From: Rubrivivax sp.
Lineage (GTDB): Bacteria > Pseudomonadota > Gammaproteobacteria > Burkholderiales > Burkholderiaceae
Direction of reading: 5' to 3'
NCBI GenBank assembly: GCA_016790225.1
Contig: JAEUOZ010000042.1
Location: 1 to 61,158, forward strand
DNA: 61,158 nucleotides
The position numbers and the translations under genes are program-made. Positions 16,509 through 25,202 of the stretch are shown here, piece after piece (the stretch's first letter is position 1; each line of letters begins with the position of its first letter). Under the pieces are notes generated by a model. It was given only the letters and a program-made list of their open reading frames with translations, had not been told where the DNA came from and searched no databases.

Positions 16509-16593
16509 GCGCCCGCGCAGCGCCGGGCCGCCCCAAGCAAGCGGGCGTCCCCTCGGGGGACCGGCCGCGGTACTCCGCGGACGAGGGGCTCAG
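16509..16593. repeat. Intergenic GC-rich palindromic repeat between permeases
   Basis: The spacer contains CCCCTCGGGGG and CCGCGG-TACT-CCGCGG palindromes within a GCCGGGCCGCCCCAAGC context. It resembles other dispersed repeats of Burkholderiales, again from general knowledge. It may weaken or process the transcript between livH-like and livM-like genes. Confidence 0.35.
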
Positions 16594-17748
16594 ATGAGCG
16601 CAGCCCAGTGGCGTCGTGCCATGAACACAGGGCTGGCGGCCGCGGCGAGGCCGCTGCCACTGCCGCGTGCGCCCATGCCCGGCGCCGTGGCCGAGCCCGA
16701 TCCGTATGCGGACAGCGACGCGCCCCACTGGCTGAAGTTCCTGTGGCGCCACCTGTCGGCGCGCCATGTCTTCGTGCTGGCCGTGGTGCTGATCTACCCG
16801 TTCGTGGCCACGCCCTTCTTCACCTTCCAGATCGCCGCGCAGGCGCTGGCGCTGGGCCTGATCGCGCTGTCGCTCACCTTCCTGGGCGGCTATGGCGGCA
16901 TGGTCTCGCTGGCGCAGATGACGGTGGCCGGCATCGCCGGTTACGCGGTCTCGATCTTCGGCACCAGCGGGGCTTCCGGCGAGGCCACCAGCCTGGGCTG
17001 GCCCTGGTGGATCGCCGTGCCCTGGGCGCTGCTCATCGCCACCGCCATCGCCACGCTGATCGGCTGGCTGTCGGTGCGCACCGAGGGTATCTACACGATC
17101 ATGATCACGCTGGCCGTGGGCATGGCCTTCTACTTCCTGGCGCTGCAGAACTACTCTGTCTTCAACGGCTTCCAGGGCTTCCAGAAGGTCTATCCGCCCA
17201 TCGTGCTGGGCATCAACTGGCGCGATCCGGTGCCCTTCTACTTCCTGTGCCTGAGCTGCTGCCTGGCGGGCTACCTGTGGATCAAGTGGCTGGTGCGCAC
17301 ACCCTTCGGCGTGGCGCTGCAGGGCGTGCGCGACAACCCGCGCCGCATGAACTCGCTGGGCTACAGCGTCGTGGCCCACCGCGTGGCGGCCTATGCGGTG
17401 AGCGGTTTGCTGGCCAGCGTGGGCGGCATCCTGCTGGTCTGGTACAACGGACTGATCACGCCCAATTCCGTGAGTTCGGGCTGGCTGATCAACATCCTCG
17501 TGATCGCCGTGCTCGGCGGCATGCGGCACCCCATCGGCGCCTTCATCGGCGCCATCGTCTACGTGCTGCTGCTGACCTTTGCCATCGACGTCTTCGACCG
17601 CGAGCGCTTCAACCTCGTCATCGGAGTCGTCTTCCTCGCCATCGTGCTGTTTTCCCCCGACGGCCTGCTCGGACTGTGGGCGAAGCTTCGCTCACGCTTC
17701 GGTCCAAGACAGACCTTGATTTCCCCCACTACAAGGAGACAAGCGTGA
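16594..17748 (+). CDS. Branched-chain-type ABC transporter permease (LivM-like)
   Basis: The product has 384 residues. A proline-rich cytoplasmic N-terminus (about 1-55) precedes about ten membrane helices. LivM hallmarks are GGYGGMVSLAQM, RTEGIYTIMITLA and the EAA-like loop RTPFGVALQGVRDNPRRMNSLGY. It pairs with the LivH-like permease upstream. Its TGA overlaps the GTG start of the binding-protein gene, indicating coupled translation. Confidence 0.9.
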   Translation: MSAAQWRRAMNTGLAAAARPLPLPRAPMPGAVAEPDPYADSDAPHWLKFLWRHLSARHVFVLAVVLIYPFVATPFFTFQIAAQALALGLIALSLTFLGGYGGMVSLAQMTVAGIAGYAVSIFGTSGASGEATSLGWPWWIAVPWALLIATAIATLIGWLSVRTEGIYTIMITLAVGMAFYFLALQNYSVFNGFQGFQKVYPPIVLGINWRDPVPFYFLCLSCCLAGYLWIKWLVRTPFGVALQGVRDNPRRMNSLGYSVVAHRVAAYAVSGLLASVGGILLVWYNGLITPNSVSSGWLINILVIAVLGGMRHPIGAFIGAIVYVLLLTFAIDVFDRERFNLVIGVVFLAIVLFSPDGLLGLWAKLRSRFGPRQTLISPTTRRQA

Positions 17749-18998
17749 ACGTGACCAAGCGATTCTTTGCCCGCAGCGCCCTCGGCGCCGCGGCGGCCGT
17801 GGCCCTGATCGGCTCGGCCTGGGCCCAGGGCCAGACCGTGAAGATCGGTCTGCTGGCCACCCTGGAAGGGCCGTTCGCGGCGGGCGGTGCCGACGGCATG
17901 CGCGGCGCAGAGCTGGCCGTGATGCAGCGCGGCGGCATGGTTGCCGGCCGCAAGATCGAGATCATCAAGGCGAGCTCCAACGCCACGCCTGACGTGGCGG
18001 TCAACGCTGCGCGCAAGCTCGTGGAGCAGGACAAGGTCGACATCATGGTCGGCCCCTTGTCCGGCGGCGAAGGCATCGCCGTCAAGGACTACTCGAAGAC
18101 CCAGCCCCAGACCACCTTCATCAATGGCGGCTCGGGCGCGCAGGCCACGACGCTGGTCAATCCCAGCGCCAACTTCTTCCGCTTCAACACCGAAGGTGCG
18201 CAGTGGATGGTGGGCCTGGGCAAGGCGGCGATGGACAAGGGCTACAAGCGCACCATGATCATCGCGGAAGACTACGCCTTCCCGTACAGCCAGGTGCAGG
18301 GTTTCATGGCCGAGTACTGCCGCCTGGGCGGCAAGGTGCCGCTCAAGGCCTGGGTGCCGCTGGGCGGCAAGGACTATTCGTCCACCATCGCCCGCATCCC
18401 CAAGGACGTGGACGCCCTGCTCGTGGTGCTGGGCGGCGCCGATGCGGTGAACTTCCTGAACCAGTACGAGGCCGCGGGCGGCGACAAGCCGATGATGGGC
18501 GGCAGCATCACGGTCAGCCAGGACGTGCTCAACTACCGCGGCAAGCGCCGTGACTCCCTGGTGGGCACCATCAGCGCCGGCCCCCTGGCCGACAGCTTCG
18601 ACGGCGCCGACTGGAAGGCCTTCGTGGCCGATTACCAGAAGAACTTCCCGGTGTCCAAGGGCGGCTATCCCAGCCCGAGCCTGTTTGCGCTGGTGTACTA
18701 CACCAACATGAAGGCCGCGCTGGACGCGCTGGACGCCGTGAAGGGTGATCTCTCCGGCAACCAGGCCAAGTACCGCGAGGCGCTGGCCAAGCTCGAGTTG
18801 AAGATGCCCACCGGCACCGTCAGGCTGGACGGCAACCGGCAGGCCATCGGCACCACCTTCGTCACCGAGGTCGTGAAGGACGCCAAGGGCGATCTGACGA
18901 CCAAGGTGCTGCGCAAGGTGGACAACGTCGAGCAGCTGCTGGGCATCCCGAAGGATCAGTTCAAGATCGGTTCGCGCGACGAGCCGAGCTGCCCCTGA
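17745..18998 (+). CDS. Periplasmic substrate-binding protein of the ABC importer
   Basis: The product has 417 residues from GTG 17745, which follows AAGGAGAC and overlaps the livM-like stop. A signal peptide (about residues 1-28, ending SAWAQ) is followed by a type I periplasmic binding fold: VKIGLLATLEGPFAAGG, KIEIIKASSNATPDVAVNAARKL, GPLSGGEGIAVKDYS and a hinge-rich C-terminal lobe. A late Cys lies in DEPSCP. The gene is placed between the permease and ATPase genes. Ligand specificity is unknown; since the cluster lacks amino-acid catabolic enzymes, an aromatic or amide compound is plausible. Confidence 0.9.
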   Translation: MNVTKRFFARSALGAAAAVALIGSAWAQGQTVKIGLLATLEGPFAAGGADGMRGAELAVMQRGGMVAGRKIEIIKASSNATPDVAVNAARKLVEQDKVDIMVGPLSGGEGIAVKDYSKTQPQTTFINGGSGAQATTLVNPSANFFRFNTEGAQWMVGLGKAAMDKGYKRTMIIAEDYAFPYSQVQGFMAEYCRLGGKVPLKAWVPLGGKDYSSTIARIPKDVDALLVVLGGADAVNFLNQYEAAGGDKPMMGGSITVSQDVLNYRGKRRDSLVGTISAGPLADSFDGADWKAFVADYQKNFPVSKGGYPSPSLFALVYYTNMKAALDALDAVKGDLSGNQAKYREALAKLELKMPTGTVRLDGNRQAIGTTFVTEVVKDAKGDLTTKVLRKVDNVEQLLGIPKDQFKIGSRDEPSCP

Positions 18999-19033
18999 GC
19001 CTTTTCTTCGGCAAGCACTGACGCCCCACCCCA

Positions 19034-19870
19034 GTGGCTTCCATCACCACGCTTCGCCCGGCCACCGCCGCCCGCGCCACCCTGCGCGGCGATGGCGGCG
19101 CGCCGGGCGCCCACGCACCGCTGGCTTCCAATGACGCCTTGGTGCTGGAGCATGTGACACGCGCCTTCGGCGCGCTGAAGGCCGTGGACGATGTGTCGCT
19201 GGCGGTGGCGGCGGGTCAGAAATATGCGGTGCTGGGCAGCAACGGCGCGGGCAAGACCACGCTGTTCAACGCCATCACCGGCGACTTCCCGCCCACTGCC
19301 GGGCGGATCCGATTCTTCGGCGAAGACATCACGGAGCTGCCGCCCTACGAGCGCATCCGCAAGGGTCTTCGCCGCACGTACCAGAGCTCGCTGCTGTTCC
19401 GCGAGCTCAGCGTGCGCGACAACCTCTTCCTCGCCGTGCGCGGCGTGGCCAACGGGCGCTTCTCGATGCTGCGCCCGCGCGCCTCGTCGGCCTCGCAGCA
19501 GGCCACGGACGAGCTGCTGGAGCGCGCGCGCCTGTCGCACATCGCGCACGAGACGGTGGCCAACCTCGCGCACGGCCAGCAGCGCCAGCTGGAGATCGGC
19601 ATGGCGCTGGCCGGCGCGCCGCGGCTCATCCTCTTCGACGAGCCGGCCGCGGGTCTTTCGCCTGCCGAGCGGCGCGAGCTGGTCGCGCTGCTGCAATCGC
19701 TGCCGGCACACATGAGCTTCGTGCTCATCGAGCATGACCTGGACATCGCGCTGCGCGTGGTGGAGAAGGTGACCGTGATGCACAACGGCCGCGTGCTGAA
19801 GACCGGCACGCCGGCCGAGATCGAGGGCGATGCGCAGGTGCAGGCCATCTACATGGGCGGGCACCACTGA
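19034..19870 (+). CDS. ABC importer ATP-binding protein (LivG-like)
   Basis: The product has 278 residues from a GTG at 19034. A poorly conserved 35-residue N-terminal extension precedes the ATPase. Walker A is GSNGAGKTT, the Q-loop lies in RTYQSSLLF, the signature is [15 protein letters not shown] (LivG proteins typically have LA-x-GQ rather than LSGGQ), and Walker B is [11 protein letters not shown] with the switch His in LIEHDLD. It energises the LivH/LivM-like channel together with the next gene, whose ATG overlaps its stop. Confidence 0.9.
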   Translation: MASITTLRPATAARATLRGDGGAPGAHAPLASNDALVLEHVTRAFGALKAVDDVSLAVAAGQKYAVLGSNGAGKTTLFNAITGDFPPTAGRIRFFGEDITELPPYERIRKGLRRTYQSSLLFRELSVRDNLFLAVRGVANGRFSMLRPRASSASQQATDELLERARLSHIAHETVANLAHGQQRQLEIGMALAGAPRLILFDEPAAGLSPAERRELVALLQSLPAHMSFVLIEHDLDIALRVVEKVTVMHNGRVLKTGTPAEIEGDAQVQAIYMGGHH

Positions 19871-22095
19871 TGGCCTTCTGGTCACGCAGCTCCAAGGCCG
19901 ACAGCAAGGGCCCGGTCCTGGAGATCCAGGGCCTGGATGTCTACTACGGCCGCGCGTATGCGCTGCAGGGCGTGAGCCTGCGCATCGAGACGGGCGTGCT
20001 GGGCATCGTCGGCCGCAACGGCATGGGCAAGACCACGCTGTGCAATGCCATCACGGGCCTGGTGCCGGCCACCGGCAGCGTGCGCCTGCGCGGCGAAGAG
20101 ATCCTCGGCCTGCCGGCCAACCAGATCACGCACCGCGGCATTGCCTATGTGCCGCAGGGGCGGCGCGTGTGGCCCAGCCTCTCGGTGGACGAGACGCTCA
20201 AGCTGGTCGCGCGCCAGAAGCGCGAGGTGGACCGCGTCTACGCGATGTTCCCGCGCCTGGCCGAGCGCAAAGGCAACGGCGGCGCGCAGCTGTCGGGCGG
20301 TGAACAGCAGATGCTGGCCATCGGCCGTGCGCTGCTGCTGGAGCCCCGCCTGCTGGTGATGGACGAGCCCACCGAGGGCCTGGCCCCGGTGATCGTGGAG
20401 CAGGTGGCGCAGGCGTTGAAGGCGCTGGCGGCCGAGGGCGAGATCGCCGTGCTGCTGATCGAGCAGAACCTGGGCGTCGCACTGGAAGTGGCCGATCGCA
20501 TCGGCGTGATGGTCAATGGCCGCATCGCGCAAGAGATGAGCGCGGCCGAGCTCGCGGCAGACCGCGAGCTGCAGGAGCGGCTGCTGGGCGTCAAGAGCGG
20601 CGGCGACGAAGCCGAAGCCGAGCCGGCCGGCGCGCCCGAACCGGCGCCAGGGCCCGAGAACACAGCCTCCGCGCCGGTCTTCACGGTGCAGCGCGCCTAC
20701 GGCAGCGAGCTTGCCCCGTCGATGGATGCCTTGCTGCCGCGGGCTGCGGGACTCAACCGTTGGGGCACGGGCGGCGATGGCGCCGGCAGCCCGAAGACCG
20801 GGGCGCAAGCCGCCGATGCAGCGGCCCTGCCGCGCGCGGCCGCCAGCGTGCTGCCCTTCCCCGTGGCCGCCAGCAGCGGGCGCGCCGCGTATGTGGCCGG
20901 CACCTTCGACACCAAGGCGCGCGAGCTCTTCTACATCCGCCAGTGCCTGGAGAAGCTGGGCCTGCGCGTGGTGACGGTGGACCTGTCCACCAGCGGCAAG
21001 CCCTCGCCGGCCAGCGTGCACCCGCGCGAAGTGGCGCGTCACCACCCGCAGGGCGAATCGGCCGTCTTCAGCGGTGACCGCGGCAGCGCCGTCAGCGGCA
21101 TGGCCCTGGCCTTCGAGCACTTCGTGCGCACGCGGCGTGATCTGGGCGGCATCGTCTCGGCCGGCGGCTCGGGCGGCACCTCGCTGGCCACGCCGGCCAT
21201 GCGCGCATTGCCCATCGGCGTGCCCAAGGTGATGGTCAGCACCATGGCCAGCGGCGATACGCGCCCCTACGTCGGCCCAAGCGACATCTGCATGATGTAT
21301 TCGGTGACCGATGTGCAGGGCATCAACCGCATCAGCGAAAAGGTGCTGGCCAACGCCGCACATGCACTGGCCGGCATGATCGCCCACCCACCCGCGGCCG
21401 AGAGTGCCACCAAGGCCGCGCTGGGCCTCACGATGTTCGGCGTCACCACGCCCTGCGTGCAGGCGGTGACGAAGCGCCTGTCCGATGACTACGACTGCCT
21501 GGTCTTCCACGCCACCGGCGTGGGCGGCCAGAGCATGGAGAAGCTGGCCGACTCCGGCCTGCTGGCCGGCGTGATCGATGTCAGCACCACCGAGGTGGCC
21601 GACGAGATCGGCGGCGGCGTGCTGTCGGCCGGGCCATCGCGGCTGGATGTCTTTGCGCGCCACCCGCTGCCCTACGTCGGCTCGTGTGGTGCGTTGGACA
21701 TGGTGAACTTCGGCGCCTGGGACAGCGTGCCCGAGAAGTTCAGGGCGCGCCGCCTCTACAAGCACAACCCCACGGTGACGCTGATGCGCACCACGGCCGC
21801 CGAGTGCCGGCTGATCGGCGATTTCATCGCGCGCAAGCTCAACGCCATGCGCGGCCCGGTGCGCTTCCTGATTCCCGAGGGTGGCGTGTCGGCCATCGAC
21901 AAGCCCGGCGGCCCCTTCCACGACCCCGAGGCCGATCGCGTGCTGTTCGACACCATCGCCACGCAGTTCCGCGCAGGCGCGGACCGCAAGCTGCTGCGCT
22001 TGCCGCAGCACATCAACGACGAAGCCTTCGCCGATGCCCTGGTGGCCGCCTGGCGCGAGATCGCGCCGGCGCTGCGCGAGGCCCAGAGAGCCTGA
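19870..22095 (+). CDS. LivF-like ABC ATPase fused to a Tm-1/UPF0261 domain
   Basis: The product has 741 residues, about three times the usual LivF length. Residues 1-240 form a complete LivF-type ATPase: Walker [10 protein letters not shown] (48-56), signature LSGGEQ (141-146), Walker B LLVMDEP (161-167) and LIEQN. A low-complexity Ala/Pro-rich linker (about 245-335) follows. Residues about 338-738 are a Tm-1-like ATP-binding domain (UPF0261) with [50 protein letters not shown] and [17 protein letters not shown]. There is no frameshift at the join, so the fusion looks genuine. In plants the Tm-1 domain is joined to a TIM barrel that here is the next gene. The reaction of the UPF0261 domain is unknown to me. 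Confidence 0.88.
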   Translation: MAFWSRSSKADSKGPVLEIQGLDVYYGRAYALQGVSLRIETGVLGIVGRNGMGKTTLCNAITGLVPATGSVRLRGEEILGLPANQITHRGIAYVPQGRRVWPSLSVDETLKLVARQKREVDRVYAMFPRLAERKGNGGAQLSGGEQQMLAIGRALLLEPRLLVMDEPTEGLAPVIVEQVAQALKALAAEGEIAVLLIEQNLGVALEVADRIGVMVNGRIAQEMSAAELAADRELQERLLGVKSGGDEAEAEPAGAPEPAPGPENTASAPVFTVQRAYGSELAPSMDALLPRAAGLNRWGTGGDGAGSPKTGAQAADAAALPRAAASVLPFPVAASSGRAAYVAGTFDTKARELFYIRQCLEKLGLRVVTVDLSTSGKPSPASVHPREVARHHPQGESAVFSGDRGSAVSGMALAFEHFVRTRRDLGGIVSAGGSGGTSLATPAMRALPIGVPKVMVSTMASGDTRPYVGPSDICMMYSVTDVQGINRISEKVLANAAHALAGMIAHPPAAESATKAALGLTMFGVTTPCVQAVTKRLSDDYDCLVFHATGVGGQSMEKLADSGLLAGVIDVSTTEVADEIGGGVLSAGPSRLDVFARHPLPYVGSCGALDMVNFGAWDSVPEKFRARRLYKHNPTVTLMRTTAAECRLIGDFIARKLNAMRGPVRFLIPEGGVSAIDKPGGPFHDPEADRVLFDTIATQFRAGADRKLLRLPQHINDEAFADALVAAWREIAPALREAQRA

Positions 22096-22120
22096 ACACA
22101 CCGCGGAGAACTGACCCACC

Positions 22121-22951
22121 ATGCCCCGTATCGCCCGCCAGGATCTGCTGGCCCGCCTGCGCAAGAAGATCGCCGAAGGCCGCCCCGTCATCGGCGGTGG
22201 CGCCGGCACCGGGCTGTCGGCCAAGTGCGAGGAGGCCGGTGGCATCGACCTCATCGTGATCTACAACTCCGGCCGCTACCGCATGGCCGGGCGCGGCTCG
22301 CTGGCCGGTCTGCTGGCTTACGGCAATGCCAACGAGATCGTCTGCGAGATGGCGCACGAGGTCCTGCCGGTGGTCAAGCACACGCCGGTGCTGGCCGGCG
22401 TGAACGGCACCGACCCCTTCATGATTCCCGACGAATTCCTGCGCCGGCTCATCACGCTGGGTTTCAGCGGCGTGCAGAACTTTCCCACCGTCGGCCTGAT
22501 CGACGGCAGCTTCCGCGCCAACCTGGAAGAAACCGGCATGGGCTATGGCCTGGAGGTGGAGCTGATCAGCCGCGCCCACGCGCTGGACCTGCTGACCACG
22601 CCCTACGTCTTCAGCGCCGACAACGCCCGCGACATGGCGGGTGCCGGCGCCGACGTGGTGGTCTGCCACATGGGCCTGACCACCGGCGGCAGCATCGGCG
22701 CGGAGACCGCGATGACGCTGGCCGATTGTGTGGCCCCGATCAACGCCTGGGCCGACGCCGCGCGTGCCGTGAAGCCCGATGTCATCGTGCTGTGCCACGG
22801 CGGGCCCATCGCCACGCCCGATAACGCGCAGTTCATCCTCCGGCACTGCCCGGGCATCCATGGTTTCTATGGCGCCAGCTCGATGGAGCGCTTGCCGACC
22901 GAGGTGGCGCTGACCGAGACCACGCGCCGCTTCATGCAGATCACCCGTTGA
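22121..22951 (+). CDS. TIM-barrel protein of the PEP-hydrolase-like/Tm-1 C-terminal family
   Basis: The product has 276 residues and starts 25 bases after the fusion gene. It matches the TIM-barrel family annotated as phosphoenolpyruvate-hydrolase-like or TIM-barrel signal transduction, which forms the C-terminal half of tomato Tm-1. Features are [25 protein letters not shown] (given by position, residues about 21-45), [41 protein letters not shown] and [15 protein letters not shown] phosphate- or carboxylate-binding enzyme is likely; the true substrate is unknown. Its position next to the UPF0261 domain predicts that the two act together. Confidence 0.85.
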   Translation: MPRIARQDLLARLRKKIAEGRPVIGGGAGTGLSAKCEEAGGIDLIVIYNSGRYRMAGRGSLAGLLAYGNANEIVCEMAHEVLPVVKHTPVLAGVNGTDPFMIPDEFLRRLITLGFSGVQNFPTVGLIDGSFRANLEETGMGYGLEVELISRAHALDLLTTPYVFSADNARDMAGAGADVVVCHMGLTTGGSIGAETAMTLADCVAPINAWADAARAVKPDVIVLCHGGPIATPDNAQFILRHCPGIHGFYGASSMERLPTEVALTETTRRFMQITR

Positions 22952-23000
22952 CTCACCGCCCTGACATCGCTGTTCAGCACAAGACCAGGAGACCCTCACC

Positions 23001-24701
23001 ATGACCGGCGCTGAATTCGGCAGCTTCCTCCTCGGCCTGATCGTGGTGGCCATCATTGTGGCCATCGTCGTCTGGCTGCTCCACTGGCTCTACCTGCGCA
23101 GCAGCAAGGAGCGCGCGTTCGTGCGCACCGGGCTGGGCGGCCAGAAGGTGGTGCTGGACGGCGGCGCCTTCGTGCTGCCCATCGTGCACGACGTGATCCC
23201 CGTGAACATGAATACCTTGCGCCTGGAGGTGGCGCGCGGCCGCGACAAGGCGCTGATCACCAAGGACCGCATGCGCGTGGATGTGATCGCCGAGTTCTAC
23301 GTGCGCGTGGCCGCCAAGCCCGAGAGCGTGGCCGCCGCGGCGCAGACGCTGGGCCTGCGCACGATGGAACCCGAGCAGCTGAAGGAGCTGGTGGAGGGCA
23401 AGTTCATCGACGCGCTGCGCACGGCCGCGGCCGACATGACCATGGAAGAGCTGCACGAAAAGCGCGGCCTGTACGTGCGCCGCGTGCGCGAGGCGGTGGC
23501 CGAGGACCTCACCAAGAACGGCCTGGAGCTGGAGAGCGCCAGCCTCACGCAGCTGGACCAGACCGGCATGGAATTCTTCAACCCCAGCAATGCCTTCGAC
23601 GCCGAAGGCCTGACACGGCTGACCGAGCAGATCGAACGCCGCAAGAAGCAGCGCAACGACGTGGAGCAGGACACGCTGATCGCCATCCGCAACAAGAACC
23701 TCGAGGCGGAGAAGCTGAGCCTGGAGATCGACCGCGAGTCCGAGCAGGCGCGCCTGGCCCAGCAGCGCGAGGTGGAGATCGCCCGCGCACGCCAGCGTGC
23801 CGAACTGTCCACCGAACGGGCGCAGCGCGAGCAGGACGCCGAGAACGCGCAGATCACCGCCAAGCAGGCGATCGAAGCCGCGCGCATCCGCAGCGACCAG
23901 AGCCTGGAGCAGGAGCGCATCGGCAAGGAGCGCGCCATCCAGTCGGCCGAGATCGAAAGGCGCAAGACGCTGGAGCTGGCCGAGCAGCAGCGCGCCATCG
24001 CCGTGGCCCGCGAGAGCGAGGCGCTCTCCCAGGCGCAGGCCGATGCCGAGCTGGCCCGTGCGCATGCCGTGGCTGCCGAGGAGAAGGTCTTCACGGCGCG
24101 TGAAGTGGAAGCGGCCGAGCGCAAGAAGGCCATCGACATCATCGGCGCGCGCCAGGTGGCCGAGCGCGAGGCGCTGCGCCTGACGGTGGCCGCCACGGCC
24201 GAAAAGGAAGCCAGCGCCGACCGCGGCGCCGCACTGCGCGCCCAGGCCGAAGCCGACGCCGATGCCGACCGCATCAAGTCCATGGCCACCCAGGTGCGCG
24301 CCGCCATCGAGGCCGAAGCCCTGCGCCTGATGAACGAGGCGCACAACATGCTCAGCCCCGAGGCCCGCGCCTCGGCCCTGCGCCTGAAGCTGGTGGAGAA
24401 GGCCGAAGCCATCATCCGCGAATCGGTGCGTCCGATGGAGCGCATCGAGGGCATCAAGATCCTGCATGTGGACGGCCTGGGCGGCGGCGGCATGGTGTCC
24501 GGCGACGGCTCTTCGCATGGCGGCGGCGGCTTTGCCGACAACGTCGTCAACTCGGCCTTGCGCTTCCGCGCGCAGGCCCCGCTGGTGGACCAGCTGCTGC
24601 GCGAGATCGGCATCGAGGGCGGTGACATCCAGCGCCTGGTCGGCGGCGCCAGCGGCGGACCGGCGGCCCTGCCACCGGCATCGCCGACGAACCCGGGCTG
24701 A
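23001..24701 (+). CDS. Flotillin-like membrane scaffold protein
   Basis: The product has 566 residues. An N-terminal membrane helix (about 8-32, LLGLIVVAIIVAIVVWLLHW) precedes an SPFH/band-7 domain (about 40-205). A very long charged, Ala/Glu/Arg-rich coiled coil (about 210-455) and a Gly-rich tail (GGGGMVSGDGSSHGGGG) follow. This is the layout of bacterial flotillins of the YqiK type, which gather membrane proteins in ordered domains. Its place inside a catabolic operon is unusual; it may organise the importer and enzymes at the membrane, which is inferred only from position. Confidence 0.9.
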   Translation: MTGAEFGSFLLGLIVVAIIVAIVVWLLHWLYLRSSKERAFVRTGLGGQKVVLDGGAFVLPIVHDVIPVNMNTLRLEVARGRDKALITKDRMRVDVIAEFYVRVAAKPESVAAAAQTLGLRTMEPEQLKELVEGKFIDALRTAAADMTMEELHEKRGLYVRRVREAVAEDLTKNGLELESASLTQLDQTGMEFFNPSNAFDAEGLTRLTEQIERRKKQRNDVEQDTLIAIRNKNLEAEKLSLEIDRESEQARLAQQREVEIARARQRAELSTERAQREQDAENAQITAKQAIEAARIRSDQSLEQERIGKERAIQSAEIERRKTLELAEQQRAIAVARESEALSQAQADAELARAHAVAAEEKVFTAREVEAAERKKAIDIIGARQVAEREALRLTVAATAEKEASADRGAALRAQAEADADADRIKSMATQVRAAIEAEALRLMNEAHNMLSPEARASALRLKLVEKAEAIIRESVRPMERIEGIKILHVDGLGGGGMVSGDGSSHGGGGFADNVVNSALRFRAQAPLVDQLLREIGIEGGDIQRLVGGASGGPAALPPASPTNPG

Positions 24702-24734
24702 GCGATCGACACGCCGTCACCCAGCGCACAGCCC

Positions 24735-25175
24735 ATGATCCGCGTCTACACCTCCAGCGTCATCGATGCATCGGCCGAGACGGTCTGGTCGCGCATCCGC
24801 GACTTCAACGCGCTGCCCCTGTGGCACCCCGGCATCGCCGACAGCCGCATCGAGAACAACGAGCCGAGCGACCGCGTCGGCTGCATTCGCCACTTCCACA
24901 CCCGCGACGGCGGCCTGATCCGCGAGCGGCTGCTCGCCCTGAGCGACTACGACTACACCTGCACCTACGAGATCCTGGAAAGCCCGATGGGGGTGGCCGC
25001 CTACGTGGCCACCTTGAAGCTCACGCCCGTGACCGACGGCAACCGCGTGTTTGCCGAGTGGAGCGCGGAGTTCGAGTGTGCGTCCGGGCGCGAGAACGAG
25101 CTGAGCCAGCTGATCGGCCAGGGCGTCTTCCAGGGTGGCTTCGACGCGCTGAAGCGCCACTACGCGCGGCGCTGA
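24735..25175 (+). CDS. SRPBCC-family (Bet v1/polyketide-cyclase-like) protein
   Basis: The product has 146 residues covering one START/Bet v1-type helix-grip fold. Typical elements are VIDASAETVWSRIRDFNALPLWHP at the N-terminus (residues 9-32) and a C-terminal helix (ELSQLIGQGVFQGGFDALK). Such proteins bind or cyclise hydrophobic ligands in a deep pocket. It shares VGCIRHF, YVATLKLTPVTDGNR and other blocks with the N-terminal domain of the next gene, so they are duplicates. Substrate unknown. Confidence 0.85.
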   Translation: MIRVYTSSVIDASAETVWSRIRDFNALPLWHPGIADSRIENNEPSDRVGCIRHFHTRDGGLIRERLLALSDYDYTCTYEILESPMGVAAYVATLKLTPVTDGNRVFAEWSAEFECASGRENELSQLIGQGVFQGGFDALKRHYARR

Positions 25176-25202
25176 TTTCGAGCGTCAGGCAAAAAAACGC
25201 CC

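Noticed and set aside
19882..22254. A 790-codon open frame on the minus strand
   Set aside because: It is the shadow of the ATPase-UPF0261 fusion gene; composition is low-complexity.
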